DNA of 64,000 bases from Symsagittifera roscoffensis. Lineage: Eukaryota > Xenacoelomorpha > Acoela > Convolutidae. Under the pieces are notes generated by a model. It saw nothing but the letters and a program-made list of their open reading frames with translations, was not told the DNA's origin and searched no databases. This document shows positions 45,276 through 57,456 of the stretch, one piece after another; within the stretch, counting starts at the first letter, position 1; each line of letters starts with the position of its first letter. The stretch lies in contig NC_087062.1 of the NCBI RefSeq assembly GCF_963678635.1, forward strand, positions 52,774,473 to 52,838,472. Reading direction: 5' to 3'. Position numbers and translations under genes: made by a program.

Positions 45276-47427
45276 TTTTCCAAATTTGCAGCTTTTTCAA
45301 TAATTCTCACAGCCTGCTGGATTTTTAAACCTAGTTAATTCTACTCAATTCTAACAAAACTAAATCCAGCGCACTTTCAGCAACCTTCCGTGAGAAATAC
45401 CACAATGTCAAAAACACCCGCCACGCCAAACTCTCACTAAAAATTTACAAGCCAAATGTAAATCTCAATTTAACAATTGCATTATTTAAGTTTTGAAATT
45501 AGACGGAAAAAATTTGTAAAATCCAGGCTACTGCGTAAAACAAATTATGATCCATTATAATCAATTATATTGATTTAAACTGATTTCTCTTTTCCACAAA
45601 AATACTTTGGGCATAAATTTTGGTCATGCTCATCTTCATGGTCAATTTCAGACATGCTCAATTTCATGAAAATTCGAACAAAACTACTGCATTAAAATTC
45701 ACACATACTCAGTTTCTTGAAAATTCAAATTAAAATACCTTCAAGTGTAGCCCAATTCCGGTGTTAGTGATTATTCACATATTTTTCTACAAAGTATGTT
45801 GAATTTTTTCCAGATTCGCGTTTTTCGGCCTAATTTCCGTCTGTGACTTTCCCGTTTTTTCCAATTTGTTAACCATTGGTTTTTTTTTCCGGACTTTTTG
45901 TTAGGCATGGATTTTGTTTTGATTTGAATTTGTTTTTACTGTCGTTGAAAATTTGTAACTTGCCATGACACCAAGTCTGATTTTTTAATTTCATTTTTTA
46001 TTAATTCTTTTTCGATTAAAACGGTTTTAGCTAATCTTTGAAGGCATAAAGAGCTTATACTGCGTTGTTTCGAGAGAAGAAATTCTTTTTCGACTAGATC
46101 AGGCAGGATTACACTTGCGAGAGCAAGTGTATTGAAGTCAGGAGCAATACAGTTTTCCAGTAAACAACTTTGTCTACACGTTTTATGTTTTCTTTTTCAA
46201 CTTGCTTTTTTATTGAAACTTCACAACATCCAGGTTCCCTCCCACTTGGCCTAGAGCTAACGACTTCGCTTTTGTACCTTAAGTTCTGGTGTTTGACTCA
46301 CGGCCGGACCTTATTTTTTTCAGCATCCAAATGAAAAAAAAATTGGTAAAAACTTGGTTGTTGGACTTCCGTTATTCGGCAAAATTTTTGTCGGCTTAGT
46401 TGCCGCTTTGCACATCTTGTTTGTTCTGTGTGTAACTTTGTTTGTAATTGCAAGTGTTGTTCTTTGTAGTTTCAGGTAGGTGGACTTTATAGTCTTTTTG
46501 TCGGCTCAACAGGTGTCTGCTCAAAGATTGTCAGCTTAGTTGCCACATCACCTTTTTTTCATTTACTTGTGATGTAGGCAACTTCCCGTGTAGTTGAAAG
46601 TGCAAGTGTAGTTTTTTCTAGTCTCAGATGGGACTCAAAACTGTTTAAAAAATTATGAAATCATATTTTTTCTATTCAAATTATATCTGCTCAAAGATTT
46701 TTGGCTGTGTTTACTCATTGTAAGTTGTGTTCCGTTACTTATTCAACAATCAATTTTCTGGCATGTTAGCCTAGAAAGAACTTTAATCGAGACAGACAAA
46801 AATTTAATTTTAGTAGAACTAGTTTTTTTTCTTTGTTTATTTAATCGCAAGTGGACAGACCTTGAAAACCCTTTATAATCGGTTATTATCCATGGAAGCT
46901 CCAAGAGGGAAGTGACAATTTCAAAAATGATTTGTCTTTTTTGAGAAATGAATAATAAAAAGCTTTCGGAACATGAGGTTTAGTAATCAAGTCCTGGCCA
47001 GATCTTGTTAACATAGGCGGTAACTGAATTTTTTTGGGAAAACTTAAAATGTCGAACTACAATTTCTCTACTCGTTTTTTGATAGCTGACTTTCCAAAGC
47101 CTGGAGTTTTTCTGCATAGCAAAACTTTTGCGGCCGTTTCAAGTAATTTCAACTATAATTGATAGTCGTTAGGTAAGTTTTAATTACATCAATTTTTATT
47201 TTGGTTTATCTCATTTTATTTTTTAATCTAATTTTGCGATCTTTTGAATACAAAATATTTTGTTATGCTTTTGTTTGTGTCTGAAAAAATGTGGCGTACA
47301 TACGTCGATCTTCAAAAGGTTATAGATCAAATCAGGAGGATAAAAGTTTTTGACAGTTAAAATCAAAACTAAATGGTCGTATTTCGTAAAAAAAAGCTTG
47401 AATTAGAACTTCACGTATTCAAAAGGC

Positions 47428-47606
47428 AACTGATTTGAAAGAAGGTCAAACTCTGTGGCAATTAAAGATGGCCCAAGGATGTTAAGCTGAAAGTTAATGG
47501 TTATTTTTTTAAATTTTTGGCTATGAGCAAACACTTATTGTGTTCATTAAGTCACTGAATTGAAAGAAGGTCACACTGTGTGTGGGAGTGAAAGATGGTC
47601 AAAAGT
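47428..47606 (+). repeat. Diverged direct duplication, about 125 bp period
   Basis: ACTGATTTGAAAGAAGGTCA with an AAAGATGG block recurs as ACTGAATTGAAAGAAGGTCA with AAAGATGG. Confidence 0.6.
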
Positions 47607-48130
47607 TTTTGAGTTTTTCCACGGCTTATTTTTAACCAATCCGGCTGAGGTTTTTTCAACCTGGCTTAGGTTTAACCCGTCTAAGACCAGCTAGTAGGAA
47701 AGTCTTAGCATGTAGAGATCTTCCACAATCTCAGGAACTCTTTGCTTTTTACGTCGTGATTGGTTGGTTGTACTTCAATACTACATTATCGTAAAAACAT
47801 AAAAGGTTGTTCATAATTGTTTACCCGGAATTTCTCGAGGGGGGTGGGGATTTTCAAAAAAAAAATTGGTCGACTAAATTGATTTTCTGAGCTCTCCCAA
47901 ACCACTATAAAGACACATATTTTACCAAATTTTCTGCGCCGCAGGCATATTTTTGAAAAAACGTTAAAAAAAGGCGTTTTTAGGCACTTTTTGACAAATT
48001 TCGACCAAAAAATCGCGTTTTTTTCCGCGCGCGCTCCCCTCTCAAAATTAGTATAGATTGGCGCCAAAGGCGCCTTTAGAAAACTTTTAGGGTTCGTCAG
48101 CAAATATGGATATCTCAAAATAGTACAAAG

Positions 48131-48223
48131 GGGGGACCCTTTGGGTCGGCACGGGGTCGATTCCCTGAGGAGGGGGAAAGGAGTCGTCCGCCCCCCCCCC
48201 TGCCCCCCTAAATCCGCTACTGG
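48131..48223 (+). repeat. SINE-like fragment, tRNA-related (copy 2)
   Basis: GACCCTTTGGGTCGGCACGG, B-box-like GGGTCGATTCCCT, a C-rich run, then CTAAATCCGCTACTGG. It has the same block order as the minus copy at 3829-3897. Confidence 0.45.
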
Positions 48224-48489
48224 TTGAAATTCAGTTTTTGATATTTTTGGTTAATTTTTCAAAACAACAAGTAGCCTTCTCCGTCGCCCGCACCCTCAAT
48301 TTTTTTTATAAATTGGTGCTAAACACGCGTTTGATAAAATTGGGAGTCTTTTGGCCAAAACTTTTAGGGTTGTTCCTTTAACGTGACGGGTTCATATAAA
48401 TATTGAGACTGTAATTTTGGCGTGCTTTGCAGGGGTATTCACTATTCAGTTTCTAATTTTACTTGAATTTTTGGCCCGTTTTGTTTTAG

Positions 48490-48737
48490 ATGCAACAAGG
48501 GCCGTTGGAAGACATTCCAATTCCGGCTCTTATGAGGACATCCGCAGCTCCATATTGGAGTACTATTTGAGGGAGATTTCTCGACGACTGAATATTCTGA
48601 AAGAGCGAGAGTACATGGATTATGTGCACGATAAGTGGCACACAGTTGCTGCTGGATCGGATCTTCTTTTTCTCTATCTCTATTTTGTAAGCTTAACTGC
48701 TCTTGTATCATATTTGGCTTTCACGTGCCTCGAGTGA
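48490..48737 (+). CDS. Ion channel exon 7, TM4 and C-terminus
   Basis: Acceptor TTTTGTTTTAG. The exon encodes an amphipathic helix (SSILEYYLREISRRLNILK) and then WHTVAAGSDLLFLYLYF, matching the family's W-x-x-V-A-x-x-x-D-R/L-x-x-L start of TM4. It ends CLE then TGA. Candidate polyadenylation hexamers ATTAAA lie at 48791 and 48813. Confidence 0.92.
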
Positions 48738-48790
48738 CCTGAACTGTAATATAGAGATCTTGTGCAATTACTCCAATAACTTTATTCTCA

Positions 48791-48796
48791 ATTAAA
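48791..48796 (+). terminator. Candidate polyadenylation signal of the ion channel gene
   Basis: ATTAAA lies 54 bp after the stop codon; a second one is at 48813. No transcript evidence is available. Confidence 0.4.
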
Positions 48797-48819
48797 ATGT
48801 TTTTGACAAAGTATTAAAC

Positions 48820-51600
48820 AGACCTTTGAGGTTGAAAAAAATCAAAAATCACTTTTATGGAAACGTTGGCGGAGCCGTTTAGATTCCTTCTAAATGATTG
48901 GTCTGTGTTGCGACATCCTCCATAATCCGAGCTCGTTGTTTTAGTGCAGAAAAATTTTCGAAACAAATGTCTATCAGTAAAGATTTGAGCATCTCGTATG
49001 TTGGAGCCTTTTCTCGTAGACAAGCAGCGTTAACCTTAACATAATAAATGGGACTTTTAAAAGTTTTTTTAACCTAAGATTGCTATTTAAGAGTGTTTCG
49101 ATCAAAGAATTTTGAAAAGTAGTTTCAAACTGATGCATTGATTTTTTTTCGAAATTAAATTTTAATGTTAAATAAAGACAATGTTTCTAATGTTTGTATT
49201 TTCTTAAGTAGTCTAACTTTTCTATATATCAATCATTTATCTCAAGAGAAACCAGTTTGAGAGATTGCCATTTGTCAATTTATGTCCGTTTTTGGACGTC
49301 TCTGACTTAAAGTTTTCAATTCAGATGGCAGTGTAACACGACCAAAACAAATTTAGAGAAAACTTTGAGCAAATGAAAAATTATAGGTTTCTATAAATTT
49401 AATAGTTCCTGTCACTGTAACTTCTAGAATATTGTGAAACGCCTTAATGTTATAATCAAGGGATTTGTGAGATGTGAAACAAAGAGTTGTTCACGTGAGC
49501 TATAGCATAACGCAGATTGAAGAATACAGTTGCAATAGAACTTGGTCAACAATGACCTTGGTCTGAACAAACAACAAAATAAATATGTTCATTACAAAAT
49601 TCATCAAGGTTACTGCCAGTGCAGTACCACATTCCCCGCTCAACATGACAGTTATAACAATACATATTAGAAAACTTTATAACAACAATAGCATTTTAGT
49701 GCTCAGATTTTTAGTTTTTTTTTGTAAGGGTATCCTGGTACTTTTTTCTCCTTTTTCTTCAATTGTCTACTAGTTCCAACCTTCAGCGCGGAAATTTTCT
49801 TGGGATCCAACAAGTTCTGCTCAGCTTATTTTTCTATTGGATGCCTTCTCAGCAGCCCACACAACTCTCAGACAGAGGCCAGTCTGTCATGTTTTTGACT
49901 TTAGATAATTTCCCTCTGTACGCTGGCAATGGTGCTTTAACTTCTCACTTGTGGATCTTTTTGACCTATGCTTTTTGAACATCCCGGTGTAGGGTCAAAC
50001 TTCGAGTCCCCTTCCTCAATATGGTTGTTTTTCCTGGCTATTTTAAATGAGATCTTCTGTATTCCTCTGCTAGGTATTCACACTCCTTTCCTCCTTTCTC
50101 CTTTGTTACAAACCCTGAGGCTGAAACGCGTTGTCTATATCCTCTGGTTTTGTAGTTTTGTTTTTCTTTGCTCCGTTTTTTGAGTGTCTAGCAGCTTTTT
50201 AGATGTCAAAATAGTTCTCCTATTCGATCCTTCAGTTTCATCAACGTTAGTTTTCTCTCGCTACCCTTTAACTATTTGTACAGGTTTTTGCCTCGTTGCT
50301 TCTCGCACTTTTGGTTTCTTGCTCTTCTCCGATTGTCACTTGATACTCTAACTTCAAAGTTATTGTTTTTTATCCCACAGTTTTCGGTTTTGCTTCTTTG
50401 ATAGACAAGTTTTAACTGCCCCTGCTTCGGTTCCGCCCTTCGGAGGTGACATGTGTGGGCTGATTTCGTTCTTTTGGGATTCTGGAATCGGCGTTTTGTT
50501 GCTGCCTACGCAGTTGTTTGTCATCCTCTGAGTCACTTCCTTCACTTCTCCTGTATTCTTCCGCCTTTTGGAGGTTGATATTCGCTTCTGCAACAAGGCT
50601 GTTTTTCGATCGTTGAATCGGCTCATTTGGTAAACTGGTTTTTGCTTCCGCGATGTCACTCGGCCTCTGGATGTCACAATTGAAACTCATGTTTGCCGTG
50701 GTTGCGCTGCTGGCGGAAAGGAAGTACGATGTGAAAATCCGTGACCCACTCGAGAGATGGAGAAGAAAAATTTGAGAAATGCTACAGAACGAAGCTACAG
50801 AACATCAGAACGTGAGATAGATGGACATTAAATTAGAGGCTTTGGTTTTGAATACTAATTCAGAGTCGAACAAGTGGTTGCGACCAAACATATACCCTGG
50901 ACACTCACGCTACTTGATTGGGGACTTCATGAAACAGTCAATGGACTATCTATAGTATTAGTCCTGGCCTTGTTCGTGACGTTTGGAGCTGAGATTTTCC
51001 AGAAGTAACCTGTCGTACTGCTGACAGAGGGAGTGTGAAACCTTTGGCTCGATGTTCTGCTGAAATTTGTTGCCATAAGTTAGACATCAGACGCCGAGCA
51101 AAATCACGAACCTTTCAAGAAATTTGACATGCAAAAAGCAACGGCGTCAAGGACGAAGAAACTGAATCTAACATTTGTGTTTTCTGACCCTAAGTGGGTA
51201 ACCTACAGGAGGTCAGTACAGCACCTGAACCTCATTTCAACATTTGATGAAACAACACTAATTGGTGCGTGCAGAGCGTTCTTAGAGAACCCATGATCGA
51301 GGATCTGTTGTTTGGAAAGAATACAGAACCAGAGTTGATAACAATCAACTTCAACATTCTTTTCTGTGACAGGATGGATTATGGTGACATAGGACCTATG
51401 GAAGTACACCAGGAATTCTGGAAACTTTGGCAGCACAAAAATATGAACGTGAAATTGACTAGGATTCTGAGACTGTTGAAAGAGAGTCTGAACCTCCAGG
51501 AGTATCGTCTAACTAAAAGAATGTTTCTCGATGCAGTATCCGATGTATAAGCACCAACGTTAAGAGCATTTAAAACGAATAGAAAAATACAGTTAAGAGT
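48820..51600. other. Intergenic region, unassigned
   Basis: No recognised gene. Short open frames at 50412-50690 (minus, charged, Gln/Arg/Ser-rich) and 51163-51550 (plus, with FSDPKWVTYRR) look more protein-like than chance, and the second recalls the FWDPQWAEYRG segment in element 3 (56466-56500). They may be remnants of an old retroelement. Confidence 0.35.
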
Positions 51601-51654
51601 TACGACAGTTACGAACTGAACTGTCCTTTTTGAAAAGTAAAAAATGAGAAAGAT

Positions 51655-52320
51655 CTGTAGTATGCAGAAGCGCGCGTTTCAGGGCCTGCAACACATGTTT
51701 ATACATACCACAAGTCTTTCTTCAGCAAAGTTAGTGAAAAGCAAATCAAGTTTTTGTTTCTCTAATTATGGCGAGGAAACCTTGTTTATGCATAAACGTG
51801 CGTTTCGGACTTTGAAATGGACGTTTTTGCATACCGTTGGTCGTCTGACCCTATTTTTAGAGAAAAGATTATATTTATCAATTAATTGATCTTTTTCTTC
51901 AAATAAGATAGGGTAAGAATGATTAAAAGCATGAACGATTGTTTCAGAGCCTGAAATGCACGTTCATTCATTCCACGGGCATTCCCCGCCATATTCAGAG
52001 AGAAAAAATCAATTTATCAACCAAATGATTACTTTCTTCAAATACAGGGGGGAAGACCTTCGGTATGCATACACTTGCATTTTAGGCACTGAAACACGTT
52101 CGTGCATACCACAGGTCTTCCACAAGATAATCAGAGAAACAGCGATTAGTTGCAATTTTATGCGCGTTTATGCATACCGCAGATTTTTCCCCACCTTATT
52201 TATCAACTAAGATAAGGTAAGACATTATCAATTAAGATAAGGTAAGACCTGTGAAAAAATTAAACCAGCGTTTCAGAACCTGAAATGCAAGTTTATGCAT
52301 ATCACATATTTTAGTTGATT
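51655..52320. repeat. Tandem series of about six diverged palindromes
   Basis: Near-palindromes of 50-70 bp recur at about 51659, 51786, 51926, 52060, 52170 (partial) and 52263, spaced 90-140 bp. Each has a left arm like TATGCATAAACGTGCGTTTC, a short centre and a right arm like GAAATGCACGTTTATGCATA. The best one, 52050-52121, extends to GGAAGACC on the left and GGTCTTCC on the right. Confidence 0.75.
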
Positions 52321-52582
52321 TTTCAAAAAATTGAAACTTACCGTTCCTATAAAATTGACTGTTTTGTGAACAAAATTATTCGCGGAAAAAATTCTTGGTT
52401 CCCGATTGCAATACCCTTGCTTATTGCAAGGGTAATTAATTCAAAACAATTGGTCGCAGGTGAAGTTTTTAAAATCCTTCCTGGCAAAAGAAGTCAGTCG
52501 GAGCATAAAATAAAAAGTGAAAAAGTAGGTACCGATATTCAGCAGAAGTACGCGTAGGCTTCAAGAGAGCATTGTTGTAAAA

Positions 52583-52882
52583 ATGATTATACGAACTAAA
52601 CAAACCATAGCGGACAGCAAACCCTCGCTGTCTGAAATTATGTCACTGTCTGAAAATATCATCCCTCAAATGTGGAAGATAATCCCCCTACCCAAACCCG
52701 AAAAGGACCATAAATTATCCACTTCTTATAGGCCCATCTCTTTACTCTGCCCCGCTGTTAAAATTTTAGAAAGGCTTATTCATCCTTTTTTTCACAAAGT
52801 ATCTCCTTACCGCCACACATCAACATGGTGTTCGTCGTTTACTTTTAAATCATTTTTAAAATATGATTTAAAAATGATTTAA
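52583..52882 (+). pseudogene. LINE (non-LTR retrotransposon) reverse transcriptase fragment
   Basis: The frame reads ENIIPQMWKIIPLPKPEKD, then STSYRPISLLCPAVKILERL, the conserved first RT blocks of Jockey/CR1-type LINEs. Both ends are lost: the usual hGF..hST block is replaced by RHTSTWCSS and the catalytic DD is absent. No other LINE sequence was found around it. Confidence 0.85.
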
Positions 52883-53427
52883 TAGGTGTAAGCCAGCCTC
52901 GAACATGGAGAAAATTTTGGGCATCAGGATGATTTAGAGAACCTTTGGGCTGACCCAACTGTGATCTGTTACTTGAAGGCGCTTGTGTTAGGTTTCTGAT
53001 AAACTTTTAAATATTTTTTCAATAAACCTTATCTACTATATTGAAAAAAGCTAGTTTAAGTACATTAAAGGGCGTTTAAGTGAGATCAGTCAAGGCTTCA
53101 TCATTTTCAGAGCATTCTTTTTTAATATTGTGGCTTAGCGTAGATAGCTATTTAAATTGGCTCCTAAATGAAAATCTTTGCCCCCCCCCCCCCGGCACTT
53201 CGTAATATGTAGCCCATTAGCGGATTGATTAAATGGTTGAGCATATGGTATGTTTCTACTTAACAAACAAACGTGTCCTTTTCTTGCAATAGGAGGAGGC
53301 AGACTAGTTAAAAAGATTTCATACATCATTCCAAAGTGAGGTTAGAAAAGTTAGTGTAATAATAAACGCTGCTTCGATGAATCTTTTTTCTATACTATAC
53401 GTTTTCGGTTCGTCTCGAAATTCATGT

Positions 53428-53453
53428 TTTCGCCCTGATACGAGCAGTCTTCT
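53428..53453 (-). repeat. CAAGAC repeat terminal fragment
   Basis: TTCGCCCTGATACGAGCAGT followed by CTT is the first ~26 bp of the repeat in minus orientation, with nothing else of it nearby. Confidence 0.6.
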
Positions 53454-54130
53454 CTAGTTTCTGATGCACGTAATGTCTGAATCATATTAACCAGCGCTCA
53501 GAGTTAGGGTTACGTCTTCGTCTCTCAATGTCAGATAATCGAGGCCCACTATGATCCGTGCTTGTTGCTTGAAGGTGATGAGGCAACATTACCCTGCCCA
53601 AAAAAAAACAAAAAAAAATTGAATGCAATTCTCTGCGCAGAGCTGAAGCTGAGCAGCTTGTACGTTGCTCATTTCTCTTGTGGATGAATCGTCTCAACAT
53701 TAACTTCAAAATACGAGACTTTGTTTGCTCCAATACTTTCCTCGAAACCTCATCGCCATCTTAGGTATAATTTTTGATTTGCGTTTTTGAAATAATCCCC
53801 CCCTCTTTCTCGCAAAAACCGTGGTTACCTACGTGAACATTCTGTGAGAACCGTTGATGACTAAAAACTATGTGAGAATCATTGCAAAAACGTTGGATTC
53901 ATTCGTGATTAGTAGCGTAGTTAGTCAAACTTTCAATGCAGAAGCCTTCATTCTGAGAAAAGAAAGTTTTGAACTTACAACTTAGAATTAATAGCGATAA
54001 ACTCAAATGTATTGTATGTTTAATGAAATGAATGAGATCAAATTATGACACAATCGCATGACTCATATATGACAAGAAATCACTCTTTCGCGGCTCTATT
54101 CTTAAAAAAGATCTTCTTTTTTAAAAATGA

Positions 54131-54609
54131 TCAGCGGCCATTGAGATCGTCATACTGACTGCTCTTTCTGTGCCACACACAGGCCACGATAAACACCACG
54201 AGACCAAACAGGATTAGAAAGCAGTGAATTGAAAGGACCAGGACTAGCGAAAACAGGTAGAGAGTGTGGGTGCAGTATTCAAAGGGGGGCTGGCTCGGCA
54301 TTCCGTAATGAGGGGGGTATATTCTGAACACTAAGTAGTTGCCCCATGCAAACCACCCGAGGAGGAACACGAGCATGAACATGTTGAAATATTTGGCGCC
54401 CTGCATGTTCTCTTGGCTCTCGTCCTCGCTTCCCGTGACGCGCATGGAACTGGAGGTGCTGTCGCTGTCGTTGTCATCATTGGAGTTGTGACGTAAGCCA
54501 CTGATGTTTCGCAGCTGTATCACCAGGCAGAACAGTGCCACTATGCCGAATACTATAAGCCACAGAGGCAGTAGTTCCTCCGCAGTGCATTGATTGTAGC
54601 TGGAGCCTC
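54131..54609 (-). CDS. TMEM272-like membrane protein, last exon
   Basis: The minus-strand exon starts after a TTTTTTTCAG acceptor and ends in TGA. It encodes GGSSYNQCTAEELLPLWLIV, a TM helix, a Ser/Asp/Glu-rich loop, a second helix with LGWFAWGNYLVFRIYPPHYG, then YCTHTLYLF and a third helix, ending in a short cytoplasmic tail. The pattern (Cys before a P-L-W-L-I-V helix, GN..V....PP.Y, YC...LYLF) fits the TMEM272-like family of small four-pass proteins, whose function is not known to me. The assignment is by motif memory only. Confidence 0.8.
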
Positions 54610-55370
54610 CTGAAAAAAAGTTGGTTGTTAGAAGCGAAGCAGAGATTTTGATTGACAGAGAAAAGATGAAAAAAGAATACTCTGGCGTTTTTGTTATCAT
54701 GCGAAAGCGTTGATTGACATACCGTATAAAATCTGTTCTTGCTAAAAACGTTTATCATTTGATGCTAATTTGATTTCAAACTGATAAATTCTTCTAGAAG
54801 TTTTTCAGTCGCCATCGATTGGTTGTTAAGTTGTACTGCTTTTACGTCAGAAGTGCGCTTCTACTGAGTAAATTAGATACACGCGGGTAAAAATTAAATA
54901 CACACTATTGGGCAATTTCCCATTTACGAAAACAAACTTTTTTCGTTTCTGCTACTCAGGCAACATTTAAACTGTCAGAGGAGTTAAGCAGTAAATCGCA
55001 GTTTTGTTATATTAGTTGTAAAATCTTCTACCGACCGTTTGTGTAAACTCTGGTTTAATTAGCAAAAGTAGATCCTAATGACAGTGGCACAATTTTGATT
55101 TTGATGGTCTGCACAGTTTTTGTTATAAATGTTACTATTTGAGAAATATTGAAAGAACAATACTATTAATTCAAAGATGATAAGAAAAAAAATTTTTAAA
55201 TAGTGACCGAAACGTAAACATTAAAAAAAGAAAAACAACCCACCAAAGCAAATTCCTGAGCATTCAGATTGCTTTTTAATATATTTTTTTAGATATTGCC
55301 TTTTCCAAAAATTATTCGTAGATAATAATCCGGCTTCGTGAATTCGGTTGAGTGTGATGTAATGACTCAC

Positions 55371-55430
55371 CAATGGCGATCATGGCAACTGGCAGTGTGA
55401 GCAGGAACGCGTGGAAAATGAGGAATGGCC
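55371..55430 (-). CDS. TMEM272-like protein, middle exon (TM1)
   Basis: A 60 bp minus-strand exon between a TGTTTAG acceptor and a GTGAGTC donor. It encodes PFLIFHAFLLTLPVAMIAI, the first membrane helix. Phases (1 at both ends) join it in frame to the exons at 63238-63408 and 54131-54609. Confidence 0.8.
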
Positions 55431-55865
55431 CTAAACATACACATCACCTAAACTTCAAACCCGGTGTGCCAAAAAAAAACGAAAACGAAATATAAATCAT
55501 AGTTTTTTTGCTGAAATAATGTAGTAAATTAGACTCACAGTATGCTATTAAAACAGCACAAGGGTTTTCTCGATGACTGAAAATTTTGATAGATTGGATT
55601 GTGTATTTTTTTTTCATTTCATTCTATTTCATGCGAAAACAAGAAAAGTCAGTTGCAGTGCAAGTAGCTCGGAGTATTTTGGCAGAAAAACTTAATCAAA
55701 GCACAAATCAAACATCGAGTAGTTTTTTCAAGAAATGGATCACCTTGCTGTTATTTTTTTTAAGTAGAGGGGATAACTGAAAGACAATAAACAGCACAAA
55801 TAAAGCGTAAAAATTGCTGAAATTAAAAAAAAAGTAGTTTTATAACATTAAAACTGTAGCAAAAG

Positions 55866-56129
55866 TGTTATCCGTACGGATATATCGGATATCAATAGAA
55901 AACTGATTAATACTAAAAAACTAAGCTTAAATCTTATGTGATAACCATACTTGATGATATTGAAACTTAACTTTTTCATACAGATGTCTGATTTAATTGA
56001 GTAACTATTAAAACTAACGCTATATTCAATAGGTGTTTTTGAGTCTCTATCTCTCTCATGATTTTGACGTAACTTTAACCGAATGAGTTCAAGTTGCTAA
56101 AGAATCTTCTGATTTTTATTTAAAACGTT
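55866..56129 (+). repeat. 5' LTR of element 3 (right boundary uncertain)
   Basis: Homologous to 62368-62640 over at least 264 bp, with indels. The true end may lie up to ~25 bp further on, near AACGCA. Confidence 0.8.
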
Positions 56130-56159
56130 TTACTTAGTTAATCTGTCAACGCATAGATC

Positions 56160-57345
56160 GCTTACCTATAAACTTTACAGGAGTAACAAAAAACCCACTG
56201 GTTATCGCACCGTTCTGGCAGAAAGCCTCAGCGGAGCCTCCGATCGAGTGGGGAAAATCGAATCAACAACTTATCATAGGCTTGATCGCAAAAGATGATT
56301 GCAAAAGCTGCTACGAGATCCACCCCCAATTAGAAAACCACAAGAGCCTCGATAGGAACTCCAAATAGAAGGAGAAACACAAACTCAAACAAGAGATAGA
56401 GGTATTCGTAATCAAGAAAAGAGAGTCTAGTGGGAAAATCAATCCGTTCAATTTGAAATTTTGGGACCCACAGTGGGCAGAATACCGTGGGAGGAAACCA
56501 ATATTAAGGTTTGCAGCTACGTATATCTTACAGCCTAGGAAACGAAGGGCAATGACGAGTAAGTCAACAGTACCCAGACTTAAAAATCAAGGAAAACACA
56601 ACTAGAAACTTTTGGACAGGACTACAACATCTATTCAACAAAGACCGCAATAATTCTTTTGACAGGTATGAAAGGTTCACAAGAAAACAGTCAAAACAGA
56701 AATACTCGAACAATTCCATTGCGGCTTGACAGAATTAATGGTAAAAGGAAACTTTAAAAGCCCTTATTGCCAGGATGGTGGTCTGGAATCATAGGAGAAA
56801 TTTTACCGCCAATATAGTGAACAACGAGGTACAAAAAGTCTTCCTGGCGGAAACGGAAACTCCAGAACAACCTTTTGAATTCGCAATACGCAGAGAAAAG
56901 GGACGTGACAATCACATTCAAATCCGCAAACAGTTAGCACGAGGATTGTCAAATCAAGACAAATCAAGAGACGGGAATAAAATTTGAACCAGCTGGGATT
57001 CATACAAAGGAGAGGAAACAGAAGCAGGAATGCTTGAAGAGGCGGTAAAGGTTGTTCGCAACCGCAAAGGGGAAATTATTATCGCCAGGGAGCCGATCAA
57101 AAACAAATCTGTTTCAAATGTGGGAAACCTTTTGGACCTGGTCACCTTCAGCAATGCCCAGCGAAGGACAAAATTTGTAACAGATGCACTAAACGAGGCC
57201 ACAATGCCATATCCTCCAAGATTAACGCTATCCAAGACGAACAAAGCCGAGAACAAACGACTCAAGACACAGATATGGCTGCATATAGTGGCTACCTACA
57301 GGCAGGGATGCAATTCCAGAATGGGAACTTTTCCAACCGAATGAC
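56160..57345 (+). pseudogene. Gag remnant of element 3 with zinc knuckles
   Basis: Near 56180-56300 a frame reads KNPLVIAPFW and EPPIEWG, matching KNPLGITGFW of element 2 and the PPW region of element 1. Later pieces include FWDPQWAEYRG (about 56466) and a fragment at 56775-56987. At 57111-57218 the knuckles read CFKCGKPFGPGHLQQCPA and CNRCTKRGHNA; the last Cys is lost. Frames change repeatedly. Confidence 0.8.
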
Positions 57346-57456
57346 ACAACAAAAAAAGCTGTTCACTTCCAAGATCGACAGGTAGATCAAATAACGGGGA
57401 CGACCTGAAAAGACACCTAAATAGAATCAGATCAGTCAATAACAACCCGGTCTTCA

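Larger units (their letters stand above)
43896..48489 (+). other. Ion channel intron 6
   Basis: 4.6 kb without a recognised gene. It holds two short tandem duplications, a patch of ATTATAATGG palindromes and a SINE-like fragment, listed separately. The 45.6-47.3 kb part shows nothing I can name. Confidence 0.6.
16872..48737 (+). other. Gene: Cys-loop ligand-gated ion channel subunit, seven recognised exons
   Basis: The gene encodes a pentameric neurotransmitter-receptor subunit of the nicotinic acetylcholine receptor type, acting in the plasma membrane. Exons recognised: 16872-16941 signal peptide; 21004-21117 and 21486-21725 extracellular ligand-binding domain; 28220-28670 Cys-loop, TM1 and most of TM2; 31706-about 31958 end of TM2 and TM3; 43738-43895 (or from 43697) cytoplasmic loop; 48490-48737 helix before TM4, TM4 and stop. 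Intron phases agree at every junction (1,1,1,2, then 1) except exon 5 to 6, which is unresolved. The sum is about 510 residues, normal for the family. Loop C has no adjacent cysteine pair, so it is a non-alpha type. It may be a paralogue with altered ion selectivity. Introns hold an LTR element and many repeats. Supported by homology seen by eye only. Confidence 0.88.

Noticed and set aside
53160-53200. Poly-C run and the C run near 48190 as signals
   Set aside because: Simple homopolymers without further structure, and prone to sequencing error.
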